From positions 50,921,905-50,985,904 of the forward strand of contig NC_067312.1 of assembly GCF_020740795.1 (NCBI RefSeq): DNA of 64,000 bases, in the 5' to 3' direction. The translations under genes and the position numbers were made by a program. Below are positions 11,956-26,256 of this stretch, piece after piece. The notes under the pieces are model-generated. The model worked only from the letters and a program-made list of their open reading frames with translations. It searched no databases and was not told the DNA's origin. This DNA is from Apus apus. Lineage: Eukaryota; Chordata; Aves; Apodiformes; Apodidae. Every line of letters starts with the position of its first letter. The stretch's first letter is position 1.

Positions 11956-13964
11956 ACATTTCAAATGCTCTCATGCTGCAAATAAGATGGCTTCAGTCTT
12001 GACCTTATTATTTTTCCATTTGATAGTCATGTCCCTGACAGATCAACCTAGCTAAAAGCTGTGGGTAAAATATTGCTGTCAGCAAGTTATGTATTATATT
12101 TTTTAACCTTGAAAATAAATACAAATCTTTTTTAAGCAAGTAATTCAGAAAGTTAATATTTATTATTTTTTTAAAGTTTTCCCTAGCTAATCAGCTCTGA
12201 TTAGAAACTGCAGGAATACCTAAGGTTGAATTAAACAAGTGAACAGCAAGTATTATGATGACAGTCTCCACATGAAGTTTAACTTTTGTAATTCTGAGGC
12301 ATATATAAAATATAATATTTCTAGCATGATGTAGCATCATCTTCCCATTAAAAGACAGATGAATGATTTCTAGACTACAGAGAGCAGTAACATTCCCCTT
12401 TTCAACACCTTGAAAATGCCTCTATTGAAGACAAAACTCCCAGATAGATATATCTCAAAAGACATACATTAAAGCAATGAAGGCCTTGTCACTCTTTCTC
12501 TTCATTCACTGACTGAGTAAAATAATTTCCCTCATAATGCAGCTCTGTTTGTCTCCTATTTTACTTTCCTTTTCTCTTGTAAGTTAGCCAAGTTCAATTC
12601 TTTATTTTTGGAAACTACAGAATACCAATGACACAAGTGAAATATGATGATTGTGCCAATATGCAGGGACTGACAGAATAATGCAAGATAAAGAAATGCT
12701 CCCTTCATGCCTTCATTTTCAATATACAGGTTTCCTTACTTTTATTTCTTTCTCTCTTTCCTTAGGTTATGTTTTCCCTTTCTTCAGTCCATTCTTCATC
12801 CTTTTAATTTACCTAACCTCCCTCTTATTGTTTTTCCATTGAAAATGACATTCAAACTTCTGGGTTTCCTCATCAACTCCAGTAAGAGGATATAACAAAA
12901 AATCCCTACACTTCCTTTGGGAAATGACTAGTCACAAGGGATGGATCTTCAAAATTTTCAACTCTAATATGAACAAACGGGGAAAAAATTGCCTCTGCCT
13001 CCTAGTGAGAGTGTTCAGGCTGCTCATGTTACAAATGTGGCTCTAAGAGTGGTTCAGCCCCTGTACTGCTGCTCTACTTGTGAACATTAAGGTGAGGTGG
13101 AAGCACTCATTTAGCAGAGCTTTGGCCTTTTTTCCTTCAACAGTCCTCCACACCAGTCCACAGAGACAGCTGGCTGTATAGTAAGAAGCAGACTGAAATT
13201 GCATCCAGAACAGAATGTGCACAGGAAGCATCTATTAAGATGCAAACTGCTAAGTGAAAATATTTAAGAATCCTGTAGCAGCTGTGACAGTGCCAGAGGT
13301 AATTAAACTGAGGTTCCAAAAATAATGTAAAAAGTGCATGGTGATGCATCCTGTATTTGATTTTTTTTTTCCAGCTACTAATTATGCAAATTCTTCCTGA
13401 TAATTGTTACTGAGACTAGAATCTTCCTATTACATATTCGTATCGATAACAAAGATTAAGTCAACAAACCTGTGTTTTGCTTCTGTCCAGGATTTTATAC
13501 ACAGTTAAGCTTCTGACAACTTGGGCTTCAGCTGCTGTACTGGTTTCATAATGGTGTTACAAACTAGATAATGCCAAGGATGTCAACAGTCAGTCACTCA
13601 AGGAGGAGAAGCAAATTCTCTTGCTCATGTTACCTCTGTGGGTTAACAGGCTCTTGGTTTCTATTTGGTTTTATATATTCAAAATCTTCATTCGAGATAG
13701 GAGACACTGCTTGCCCTGTAATGTGTACTTTTTAGGTAACCTGAACACACAGAGGTACAGGCATGTGTGTCAGTATTTTGGAGGTACTTCTCATAGAAGT
13801 TTCAAGCTATAATCCCAGAGAGATTTAAAACTCACTTTTACCAGACAATACACTTTCTGTTCCATTTGTAAATAACAATCCTAATGTTATAGTTAGATCC
13901 CAGTTAATTCAATTTACTCTCTTTTTTTTTTGTAATTGCTTAAAAAATAGTATAGTATTGGACT

Positions 13965-14100
13965 GCAGGCTGCACCTGGCTGCTCCCTGGACCACCCTAC
14001 TGCCCTGGCTAGCAATGCTCCTGCTTCAGCGGTCTGGGGGTCTCCCTCAGCCCCCATGGAGCAGCTGACCCCCCCCAGTTCCCTGACTACACCTGGTATT
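13965..14100. other. GC-rich patch in AT-rich DNA
   Basis: This 135-bp segment is much richer in G and C than its flanks (CTGCACCTGGCTGCTCCCTG, then runs of C near 14,070-14,078) and it has sharp edges. It has few CpGs, so it is not a CpG island. It could be an old repeat fragment, an exon or a conserved noncoding element; I cannot tell which. Confidence 0.4.
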
Positions 14101-16605
14101 TCAGCTGCTATGTGAACTGTAGTAAGTCAGCATTTCTCTTTTCAGAGTTTCAAACAATGCTGCGATACAATGAGCAGATCGATGATAATTAGATAGACTC
14201 TGCTTCCTAATACACTCCTCCATGACAAATGTCCGCTGTAAATTACTGATTACTAGATGAACTCCAGTAAATTGATCATGTAAATGAATGATGCTTGGAT
14301 ACTAGACAAAATCAACCTGTCACCAGGCTTTCAAAGAGGCATCTTTACCCTCCAACTATTTTTTTCCTCAAAATTTGCCATTTGTATCAGTGATGTATTA
14401 TATTCATGAGGTTTTAATTTAGACAGCCTTCAAAGAATTTTCCAGAATACTGTATGGACAGAGATACTATGGTTATCTTGAACATAAGCACATAAGCACT
14501 GCAAATATACTGTAGCTCTCAGTGAACTATTATTATTTTACCTAATATAGAGCAGGTCATGAGTGTAGCCATTTGATCTCACACATACTGACACATTAAT
14601 TTAAAATGAGTTATATCTGACCTAGATCTGGTAATTCAGGCCCTAGAGGGGTTTTTTTGGGGAAAGAGCAGCAGTATTTCACATAAAGTGAGACTTAGGA
14701 ATAGACCAATTAAAGTAACAATTAAAAATGTCAAAAATTCAAATTTCAAAATTTACATATTTTAAACAAATAATCTCTGTGTGTTGATCATTACAGAGCT
14801 TGCTAAAAGTGCATTATTTGCATAAATTTATTGGATTATTGTATCTTATTATGTATTGAGTTATGAGACAAGATTAATATTTTTTCACTTAAGAATATAA
14901 ATGCTAGACATTTAAGTCTAAATTGGTCCCTTTAGACTCATTTATAATCAGCAGACAGAATCAGGTAAGTCTAGCAGGTAATTTATCTTGAACGTCTCAA
15001 ATAAGTTAGATTAATAGCCATGTGGTATCTTCAATGCAATTTCAGATGCCTGAGAGGAATCTTACATACAATGTTCAAATTCATGCCCTATCCAAACAGT
15101 ACACTGTATTATCTGCCATATTTACTTGAATTTCACAGAAATTAAGGCTTAATATGGAAATAATTGTTTTAATATGTACTGAAGCATAAGCATGCTGAAC
15201 TGAAGTATAAAGACTTTCATGTAAAATGTCATATTCTGGAGAACAGTGATACGTACTGCCCCATTTCCCTCCAACAATTTCTAACTCTTTCCTCTGAAAA
15301 ACCTGCAAGTTCTGGTACCAGAGGGTTTAGTTCACTTATTCTACATAACAAACAATTGAGAAGAAAAATATGATGAGCCCACATTTTTGAATAGTTGCTT
15401 CCCTGATAAAGAACTCTGCCAGAAGCTAATCTGACCATGAGAAAAATTGAGGAAGAGAACAGAGATTCACTTCATTTGGAAGAATCCGTAAACATGTCTT
15501 CAGTAACAATGCTAATTCTATTGGGTTTAGAGATCACTTGAAATCCATACTATTCTTGCTGTTTGCAGCAGTATTACTCCTACACACAAAAAAGGGACAG
15601 ATTTAACATGATTACATTAGAAAAGTCATACTCATTTATTTTATAAGGTCATTTTTTTCTTCTTCCCTGTGTAAACTCTTTACCATTACCATTTGTTCTG
15701 TGCTGAAATATTAGTATGCAGATGACTGCTTGTCTTTACTCACAATACATTTTTTGTTACCATGCTTATAGCAGCTTGGAGTACAATGTGTAATTCTTCT
15801 GTTGATAACAGGCAATGTTTTAGATGTAATGATTGGATTCATATTTCCTTAAATATTCTACCACTGGTGTCCTGACCTTTGGTAGCAGACTTTTATCTAA
15901 TGTCTCCTCAAGAACTTCCTTTGCCCAGCTGTTAGTTACCAGCTTCTCTATTTTTTCAGGTTTTTTGAGTAATTCAGGAAATTTCTAACTCTGCTTGCCT
16001 GTTGACCTCTTATTGCAAAGCAAAAACTATTTAGAAATCTTCTAGGCTTAATATCCTTCAGTAGATAAAGCATATGAACTGAATTTGGTCTTTAGGATCT
16101 CTCTGACCTTTCTGTCTCTCAAGGGAGGTAACAGTGTTATTAAAGACACAGACACCTGACTTTCACAAAAACCTCTTATTTTAGAAAGCTGAAGATTTAG
16201 GGTGCAAGTCCAGACCTCTTATCACGTCTAGACTTGAGCATAACTCAAAATGACTCATTCTCTGGACTAAACTCAAAGACATTTTTCATGAATATTCAAG
16301 ACTCTCATATCTCATTTTCCTTCCCACTTCAATTCAAGCACAGGAAACTAGGACGTAGTCCATGTAACTATCACTTCCCTTTAGACTGACAGGATAAAAT
16401 TAACTAAAATTATGTAGCTTTAAGGGTCAACTCTATTTTAAATTCTGTAGCTGTGAGATGGGATTTCTTTTCTGGCACTACTGCCTGGAGTTTTTTTTTC
16501 ACTTGCTTTTCTTTAGAAGTGTGAACCTTAATGTGAACCAGACAACACACAAGTGATACATAACATGCTTTATTGCTCCAAGTTAGTTGAGGGATGATAC
16601 TTAAC

Positions 16606-16630
16606 TAAAATATATACATATATATATAAA
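16606..16630. repeat. TA/CA microsatellite
   Basis: A short alternating ATATATACATATATATAT tract is visible directly in the sequence. Confidence 0.8.
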
Positions 16631-18540
16631 AATTAAAAAATAACAAGCTTTACAATTCCATCTATACCTTTATGATTCTGGGGTTACAGAATATTCAAGC
16701 TTAGCAATGCTCCTCCTAAAAAGCATTTTTTTCCCCTTTGTTATATTTTCAACTCCTAGGCATAAAAGTGTTGTGGGTTCTTGCTTTCCTGTTCTTTCTG
16801 CTGATTGATCTACCTCTATCTACTGCTGTCTAGCACAAGACTAGGTACCTTAATGACTGATATTTTAATATTAAACTAGTAATTGTTCAAAACAAACATA
16901 AAAAAGGGAATTAATTCCTATTAATGGTCATTTGTCTTTGTGAATGGCAATCCTTAAATAGAAAAGGCTAGTCTCTCAATAGCAGACATCTGCTGTCTAA
17001 ATGGTTCTCTGTATAGTTTTGCTTACTGAAGGTCCTTGGAATTGGCCTTTGTCCTGAACAGTAAATTTCGTTCAAAAGGTTCCTACAAAATGCTTTTTAA
17101 ATCCACAGCACTGCCAACTGCCAAATGTGAGAAATGCTTTCCTCTTCATGGTGTGGAGAATATGAGTCTGCTTAGAAATATAGTTAACAATGCTGACACA
17201 TAATTTATTTTTCATGCATTTACTTGGGGCAACATAAAAGCTTTTCACAGTGAACTGTTGAAGTGCCCCTACAAAAGCACTTCTGAAAATGGTCCATCTT
17301 ACAATGAACATCTGAGAACATGGACCAATGACTAAATAACTTTTTTTTGGTGGGTGAATCTCCCTTAGAACAGGCTGTAACTTTTCAGAATGTATCTTCA
17401 GTATGATCACCTTGTTCATTTGCCAGACTCTTGAATTAGACCTGCTGATTTTTTATGGCTCCATACAGTTTTTTGGTGTCTTTCTGGCATACGAACTAAC
17501 GTTTCCTGATTGAAGGCCAAAAGTGATTTGTGTACGTGTGTCAAACATTCAGTACTATGGAGTAATAGTCTGATGATCATCCGAACCGGCTCTCAAAAAC
17601 TAAACTCCAAATATAATCCTCAGATGAGTGACTGGCCAGCAGGCTGAAAAGACGAGAAAGCAGATTATTTCAAAGGCTAAATTAAGAAACATAATCTAAT
17701 CCACTACTTTCATGCTACCACAGTATGCCATTCACCCTTTTTCAGTGAACTCCCCTTCAGGCACACAGGTAAATCCCCCTGTTCACTTCTGAAAAGGGTA
17801 GTTGCAGCAGCACAAGATGCAATAGAATGGAAAGAAAAGGTCATAGCTACGGCAAATTTCTGCTCATGTCTAAACAGCAAATGCTTCCTCATGTCACAAT
17901 TCAGAGCAGGTACAGCCAGGTCTCTGAAGAGCCATAACTAATTTTGCTTTCCTCTTTTATCTCCATATCCTGTACAAGGCAATTAGCTCTAGAGTCTGAT
18001 ACCATGGCTTGTTTTGCCTTTCATGGAGACAAATGGTGTATAAGCCGAAGTTTCCTTCTCTGCTAGCAGTGCCACAGGTGTTCAGCCACAGGGGCCAGGG
18101 AGGAGCAACAGCTGCAAAAGCGGCACAGCCGCTGCTTGCAGTGCTCTCAGCATACCTCTGAGCTGGTCAGGCTCACACTGGGCAGATACACTCCCCACTT
18201 TTGTTCTGTGGAGATAGTCCTGATTGCAGCACTTCAGCACAAAGGTGCAGCTATTAGTCAAACACATATATTCATTTTGTTACCTCAAGGAACCACAGGA
18301 CTGTGACTGGTATATGATGACCGATGTTGTTTTATTTTCTTCAAGTTGTTTTGATTTGGCTGTTTATGATTTCTTCAACAGAGATGCCATAGGAAACCCT
18401 GAGTAAAAAAATATAAACAAAGAGTTGCTACCTCATACTGTTCTTCTGTTTTCAGTCTTCTTGAATGAGATGCACTGTATGATTTATTAGCTTTAAACTT
18501 TGGTTGTTTTATTGTTAAAACTCTGCACCTGACACAAATG

Positions 18541-18883
18541 AATCATGGAATCACAGAATTATTTGGGTTGGGAGGGATCTTTAAAGATTATCTACTCCAA
18601 CCTCCCTGCCATAGTCAGGGCCATCTTCTACTAGATCAGGTGGCTGAAAGCCACATCCAGCCTGGCCTTGAACACTCCAGGGAGCTTCTCTGAACAGCCT
18701 GTTCCAGGGTCTCACAACCCTCATAATAAAAAAAGTCTTCCCTTATTTCCTGTCTAAAACTACCCTCTTTCAGTTGAAAACTGTTGCATTTTGTTCTGTA
18801 ACTACAGGCATTCATAAAAAGCGTCTCTACATCTTTCTTAAAAGCAAGCTGCCTTTAAGTGTTGAAAAGCCAAAAAAGGTCCC
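18541..18883 (-). mobile_element. CR1 LINE copy 4, antisense, interrupted by the tandem array
   Basis: The sequence begins with the reverse complement of the CR1 tail (ATCATGGAATCACAGAATT) and continues through the usual 3' region: CTCCAACCTCCCTGCCA, GCCTGTTCCAGGGTCTCACA, then CTACATCTTTCTTAAAAGC and GTGTTGAAAAGCC. The similarity stops in mid-element at about 18,883, where the first CAGCACACCCG unit of the array begins. The array edge therefore lies at a CR1 breakpoint, either the element's own 5' truncation point or a break made when the array formed. Confidence 0.9.
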
Positions 18884-20900
18884 AGCACACCCGCAGCACA
18901 GCACACCCGCAGGACAGCACAGCTGCAGCACACCCGCAGGACCCGCAGCACACCCGCAGCACACCCGCAGGACAGCACACCCGCAGGACAGCACACCCGC
19001 AGGACCCGCAGCACACCCGCAGCACACCCGCAGCACACCCGCAGGACCTGCAGCACACCCACAGCACACCCGCAGGACCCGCAGCACACCCGCAGCACAC
19101 CCGCAGCACAGAACACCCGCAGGACCCGCAGCACACCCGCAGCACACCCGCAGCGAACACGCAAGATATCTGCAGCACACCCGCAGCACACCCGCAGGAC
19201 AACGCACCCGCAGGACCCGCAGCACACCTGCAGCCCACCTGCAGGACAGCAAACCCGCAGGACAGCACACCCGCAGGACACCCGCAGGACCCGCAGCACA
19301 CCCGCAGCACACCCGCAGCACACCCGCAGCACACCCGCAGGACAGAACACCCGCAGGACCCACAGCACACCTGCAGCACACCCGCAGCACACCCTCAGCA
19401 CAACCACAGGATAGCACACCCGCAGGACCCGCAGAACACCCGCAGCACACCCGCAGGACAGAACACCCGCAGTACCCGCAGCACACCCGCAGCGCACCCG
19501 CAGGACAGCACACCCACAGCACACCCGCAGAACACCCGCAGCACACCCGCAGGACACGCAGCACACCCGCAGCACACCCGCAGGACAGAACACCCGCAGG
19601 ACCCGCAGCACACCCACAGCAGACCCGCAGCGGACACGCAAGACATCCGCAGCACACCCGCAGCACAGGCGCAGGACAACACACCCGCATAACAACGCAC
19701 ACCCGCAGGACCCGCAGCACACCCGCAGCACACCCGCAGGACAGCACACCCGCAGGACAGCACACCCGCAGCACACCCGCAGGATAGCACACCCTCAGGA
19801 CCCGCAGCACACCCACAGCACACCCACAGCACACCCACAGCACACCCGCAGCACACCTGCAGGACAGAACACCCGCAGGACCCGCAGCACACCCGCAGCA
19901 CACCCTCAGCACACCCGCAGGATAGCACACCCGCAGGACCCGCAGAACACGCACAGCACACCTGCAGGACCCGCAGCACACCCGCAGCACACCCGCACCA
20001 CACCCGCAGGACAGAACACCCGCAGGACCCGCAGCACACCCGCAGGACAGCACACCTGCAGCACAACCGCAGCACACCCGCAGCACACCCGCAGGACAGC
20101 ACATCCGCAGGACAGCACACCCGCAGCACACCTTCAGCACAGCACACCCGCAGCACACCCGCAGGACCCGCAGCACACCGGCAGCACACCCGCAGGACAG
20201 CACACCCGCAGGACAGCACACCCGCAGTACACCCGCAGCACAACTGCAGGACCCGCAGCACACCCGCAGCACACCCGCAGTACATCACACCCGCAGGACA
20301 GCACACCTGCAGCATACCCGCAGCACACCCGCAGGACAGCACATCCGCAGCACCCCCAGCACACCCGCAGCACACCACACCCGCAGGACCTGCAGCACAC
20401 CCGCAGCACACCCGCAGCGCCAGCACACCCACAGCACACCTGCAGCACACCCGCAGCACAGCACACCCGCAGCACACCCGCAGGACAGCACACCCGCGGC
20501 ACACCCGCAGAAGGGGAGCACACCCTCAGGACAGTACACCCGCAGCACACCGGCAGCACAGCACACCCGCAGCACACCCGCAGCACAGCACACCCGCAGC
20601 ACAGCACACCCGCAGCACACCCGCAGCACAGCACATCCGCAGCACCCGCAGCACACCTGCAGGACAGCACACTCGCAGCACACCCGCAGGACAGCACACC
20701 TGCAGCACACCCACAACACAAACGCAGCACCCACAGCACACCCGCAGCACACCCGCAGCACCTGCAGCACACCCACAGCACACCCGCAGCACACCCGCAG
20801 CACAAACGCAGCACCCACAGCACACCCGCAGCACACCCGCAGCACACCCGCAGCACCTGCAGCACACCCACAGCACACCCGCAGCCCACTCGTAGGACAG
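18884..20900. repeat. Array left zone: irregular 9/11/16-mer mixture
   Basis: Units are mixed without an obvious long period. Variants private to this zone occur, such as GCAGCGAACACGCAAGATA at about 19,150 and the related GCAGCGGACACGCAAGACA near 19,629, which suggest an older local duplication of about 480 bp. The 9-mer CAGGACCCG is common here. This is the more diverged edge of the array. Confidence 0.7.
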
Positions 20901-21679
20901 CACACCCGCAGCACACCTGAAGCACACCCGCAGGACAGCACACCCGCAGCACACCCGTAGGACCCGCAGCACACCCGCAGGAGAGCACACCCTCAGCACC
21001 CACAGCACACCCGCAGCACAGCACACCCGCAGCACACCCGCAGGACCCGCAGCACACCCGCAGCACAGCACACCCGCAGCACACCCGCAGGACAGCACAC
21101 CCGCAACATACCTGCAGCACACCTGCAGGACCCGCAGCACACCCGCAGGACAAAACACCTGGAGGACCCACAGCACACCCGCAGGACAGCACACCCGCAG
21201 GACAGCACACCCGCAGCACACCCGCAGGACAGCACACCCACAGCACACCCGCAGGACCCACAGCACACCCGCAGCGCACCCGTAGGACCCGCAGCACACC
21301 CGCAGGAGACCAAACCCGCAGCACCTGCAGCACACCCGCAGCACAGCACACCCGCAGCACACCCGCAGGACCTGCAGCACACAGGTAGCACACCCGCAGG
21401 ACAGCACACCTGCAGCACACCCACAGGACAGCACACCCGCAGCACACCTGCAGGACAGCACACCCGCAACACACCTGCAGCACACCTGCAGGACCCGCAG
21501 CACACCCGCAGGACAAAACACCCGGAGGACCCGCAGCACACCCGCAGGACAGCACACCCGCAGCATACCCGCAGCACACCTGCAGCACACCCACAGCACC
21601 CGCAGCACACCCGTAGGACAGTACACCCGCAGCACCTCTGCAGCACGCCCGCACGACCCGCAGCACACCCGCAGCACAC

Positions 21680-23800
21680 ATGAAGGAGCCGCAGCACACC
21701 CACAGCACACTCACAGCACACCCACAGCACACCCGCAGGACACTAGCAGCACACCCACAGGACAGCACACCCGCAGGACACCCGCAGCACACCCACAGCA
21801 GACCCGCAGCACACCCGCAGCACACCCGCAGGACAGCACACCCGCAGGACAGCACACCCGCAGCACACCCGCAAGACCCGCAGCACACCCGCAGGACAGC
21901 ACACCCGCAGCACACCCGCAGCACAGCACACCCGCAGCACACCCGCAGGACAGCACACCCGCAGGACAGCACACTCGCAGGACAGCACACTCGCAGGATA
22001 GCACACCCGCAGTACACCCGCAGTACACCCGCAGGACAGCACACCCGCAGGACAGCACACCGGCAGCACACCCGCAGGACAGCACACCGGCAGCACACCC
22101 GCAGGACAGCACACCCGCAGGACAGCACACTTGCAGGATAGCACACCCGCAGTACACCCGCAGCACACCCGCAGGACAGCACACCCGCAGGACAGCACAC
22201 CGGCAGCACACCCGCAGCACACTCACAGCACACCCACAGCACACCCGCAGGACACTCACAGCACACCCACAGCACACCCGCAGGACACTAGCAGCACACC
22301 CACAGCACAGCACATCCGCAGCACCCGCAGCACACCTGCAGGACAGCACACTCGCAGCACACCCGCAGGACAGCACACCTGCAGCACAACCGCAGCACAC
22401 CCGCAGCACACCCACAACACAAACGCAGCACCCACAGCACACCCGCAGCACACCCGCAGCACACCCGCAGCACCCACAGCACACCCGCAGCACCCACAGC
22501 ACACCCGCAGCACACCCACAGCACACCTGAAGCACACCCGCAGGACAGTACACCCGCAGCACACCCGTAGGACCCGCAGCACACCCGCAGGAGAGCACAC
22601 CCTCAGCACCCGCAGCACACCCGCAGCACAGCACACCCGCAGCACACCCGCAGGACCCGCAGCACACCCGCAGCACACCCACAGGACAGCACACCCGCAG
22701 CACACCCGCAGGACAGCACACCCGCAACATACCTGCAGCACACCTGCAGGACCCGCAGCACACCCGCAGGACAAAACACCTGGAGGACCCACAGCACACC
22801 CGCAGGACAGCACACCCGCAGGACAGCACACCCGCAGCACACCCGCAGGACAGCACACCCACAGCACACCCGCAGGACCCACAGCACACCCGCAGCACAC
22901 CCACAACACAAACGCAGCACCCACAGCACACCCGCAGCACACCCGCAGCACACCCGCAGCACACCCGCAGCACCCACAGCACACCCGCAGCACCCACAGC
23001 ACACCCGCAGCACACCCACAGCACACCTGAAGCACACCCGCAGGACAGTACACCCGCAGCACACCCGTAGGACCCGCAGCACACCCGCAGGAGAGCACAC
23101 CCTCAGCACCCGCAGCACACCCGCAGCACAGCACACCCGCAGCACACCCGCAGGACCCGCAGCACACCCGCAGCACACCCACAGGACAGCACACCCGCAG
23201 CACACCCGCAGGACAGCACACCCGCAACATACCTGCAGCACACCTGCAGGACCCGCAGCACACCCGCAGGACAAAACACCTGGAGGACCCACAGCACACC
23301 CGCAGGACAGCACACCCGCAGGACAGCACACCCGCAGCACACCCGCAGGACAGCACACCCACAGCACACCCGCAGGACCCACAGCACACCCGCAGCACAC
23401 CCACAGCACACCCGCAGCACAGCACACCCGCAGCACACCCGTAGGACCCGCAGCACACCCGCAGGAGACCAAACCCGCAGCACCTGCAGCACACCCGCAG
23501 CGCAGCACACCCGCAGGACCCGCAGCACACAGGTAGCACACCCGCAGGACAGCACACCTGCAGCACACCCACAGGACAGCACACCCGCAACACACCTGCA
23601 GCACACCTGCAGGACCCGCAGCACACCTGCAGGACAAAACACCTGGAGGACCCGCAGCACACCCACAGGACAGCACACCCGCAGCATACCCGCAGCACAC
23701 CTGCAGCACACCCACAGCACCCGCAGCACACCCGTAGGACAGTACACCCGCAGCACACCCGCAGCACGCCCGCACGACCCGCAGCACACCCGCAGCACAC
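21680..23800. repeat. Higher-order block 1 (2,121 bp)
   Basis: The block is bounded by the rare landmark ATGAAGGAGCC at 21,680 and 23,801. It contains a doubled segment: the landmark GGAGAGCACACCCTCAGCAC occurs twice, about 501 bp apart (near 22,591 and 23,092). Its length differs from the following 2.45-kb blocks, which indicates unequal exchange. Confidence 0.8.
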
Positions 23801-26256
23801 ATGAAGGAGCCGCAGCACACCCACAGCACACTCACAGCACACCCACAGCACACCCGCAGGACACTAGCAGCACACCCACAGGACAGCACACCCGCAGGAC
23901 ACCCGCAGGACAGCACACCCGCAGCACACCCGCAGGACAGCACACCCGCAGGACAGCACACCCGCAGGACAGCACACCGGCAGCACACCCGCAGGACAGC
24001 ACACCCGCAGCACACCCGCAGGACAGCACACCCGCAAGACAGCACACCCGCAGGATAGCACACCCGCAGTACACCCGCAGCACACCCGCAGGACAGCACA
24101 CCCGCAGGACAGCACACCGGCAGCACACCGGCAGCACACCCGCAGGACAGCACACCCGCAGCACACCCGCAGCACACCCGCAGGACAGCACACCCTCAGG
24201 ACAGCACACCCGCAGCACACCCGCAAGACCCGCAGCACACCCGCAGGACAGCACACCCGCAGCACACCCGCAGGACAGCACACCCGCAGCACACCCGCAG
24301 CACAGCCGCAGCACACCCGCAGGACAGCACACCCGCAGGACAGCACACTCGCAGGATAGCACACCCGCAGTACACCCGCAGTACACCCGCAGTACACCCG
24401 CAGGACAGCACACCCGCAGCACACCCGCAGGACAGCACAGCCGCAGGACAGCACAGCCGCAGGATAGCACACCCGCAGTACACCCGCAGCACACCCGCAG
24501 GACAGCACACCCGCAGGACAGCACACCAGCAGCACACCGGCAGCACACCCGCAGGACAGCACACCCGCAGCACACCCGCAGCACACCCGCAGGACAGCAC
24601 ACCCGCAGGACAGCACACCGGCAGCACACCCGCAGGACAGCACACCGGCAGGACAGCACACCCGCAGCACACCCGCAGCACACCCGCAGGACAGCACACC
24701 CTCAGGACAGCACACCCGCAGCACACCCGCAAGACCCGCAGCACACCCGCAGGACAGCACACCCGCAGCACACCCGCAGGACAGCACACCCGCAGCACAC
24801 CCGCAGCACACCCGCAGGACAGCACACCCGCAGGACAGCACACCCGCAGGACAGCACACCCGCAGTACACCCGCAGCACACCCGCAGGACAGCACACCCG
24901 CAGGACAGCACACCGGCAGCACACCGGCAGCACACCCGCAGGACAGCACACCCGCAGCACACCCGCAGCACACCCGCAGGACAGCACACCCGCAGGACAG
25001 CACACCGGCAGCACACCCGCAGGACAGCACACCGGCAGCACACCCGCAGGACAGCACACCCGCAGGACAGCACACTTGCAGGATAGCACACCCGCAGTAC
25101 ACCCGCAGCACACCCGCAGGACAGCACACCCGCAGGACAGCACACCGGCAGCACACCCGCAGCACACTCACAGTACACCCACAGCACACCCGCAGGACAC
25201 TCACAGCACACCCACAGCACACCCGCAGGACACTAGCAGCACACCCACAGCACAGCACATCCGCAGCACCCGCAGCACACCTGCAGGACAGCACACTCGC
25301 AGCACACCCGCAGGACAGCACACCTGCAGCACAACCGCAGCACACCCGCAGCACACCCACAACACAAACGCAGCACCCACAGCACACCCGCAGCACACCC
25401 GCAGCACACCCGCAGCACACCCGCAGCACCCACAGCACACCCGCAGCACCCACAGCACACCCGCAGCACACCCACAGCACACCTGAAGCACACCCGCAGG
25501 ACAGTACACCCGCAGCACACCCGTAGGACCCGCAGCACACCCGCAGGAGAGCACACCCTCAGCACCCGCAGCACACCCGCAGCACAGCACACCCGCAGCA
25601 CACCCGCAGGACCCGCAGCACACCCGCAGCACACCCGCAGGACAGCACACCCGCAGCACACCCGCAGGACAGCACACCCGCAACATACCTGCAGCACACC
25701 TGCAGGACCCGCAGCACACCCGCAGGACAAAACACCTGGAGGACCCACAGCACACCCGCAGGACAGCACACCCGCAGGACAGCACACCCGCAGCACACCC
25801 GCAGGACAGCACACCCACAGCACACCCGCAGGACCCACAGCACACCCGCAGCACACCCACAGCACACCCGCAGCACAGCACACCCGCAGCACACCCGTAG
25901 GACCCGCAGCACACCCGCAGGAGACCAAACCCGCAGCACCTGCAGCACACCCGCAGCGCAGCACACCCGCAGGACCCGCAGCACACAGGTAGCACACCCG
26001 CAGGACAGCACACCTGCAGCACACCCACAGGACAGCACACCCGCAACACACCTGCAGCACACCTGCAGGACCCGCAGCACACCTGCAGGACAAAACACCT
26101 GGAGGACCCGCAGCACACCCACAGGACAGCACACCCGCAGCATACCCGCAGCACACCTGCAGCACACCCACAGCACCCGCAGCACACCCGTAGGACAGTA
26201 CACCCGCAGCACACCCGCAGCACGCCCGCACGACCCGCAGCACACCCGCAGCACAC
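23801..26256. repeat. Higher-order block 2 (2,456 bp)
   Basis: The block is bounded by ATGAAGGAGCC at 23,801 and 26,257. Its first 1.4 kb is dominated by the 16-mer. Its last 1.05 kb is a mixture of 9- and 11-mers carrying the landmarks GGAGAGCACACCCTCAGCAC (near 25,547) and GGAGACCAAACCCGCAG (near 25,919). Block 4 repeats it almost exactly. Confidence 0.9.

Larger units (their letters stand above)
8250..18540. other. 10-kb AT-rich stretch, no confirmed gene
   Basis: No recognised coding gene, RNA gene or intact transposon is visible across this stretch. Local oddities are listed separately: a possible exon at 8,777-8,998, a CAAA-rich tract near 10,679, repeated TTTTGGCTATTT near 11,855, a GC-rich patch at 13,965-14,100, a TA-rich microsatellite near 16,609 and a 115-codon minus-strand frame at 17,072-17,419. 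It could be intergenic DNA upstream of the promoter at 33.6 kb or an intron of a neighbour. Confidence 0.55.

Noticed and set aside
18774-19787. Plus-strand open frame of 337 codons (HTRSTPAG-type translation) and similar plus-strand frames across the array.
   Set aside because: Low-complexity translation of the tandem repeat; the first residues come from CR1 copy 4 and the rest from repeat units.
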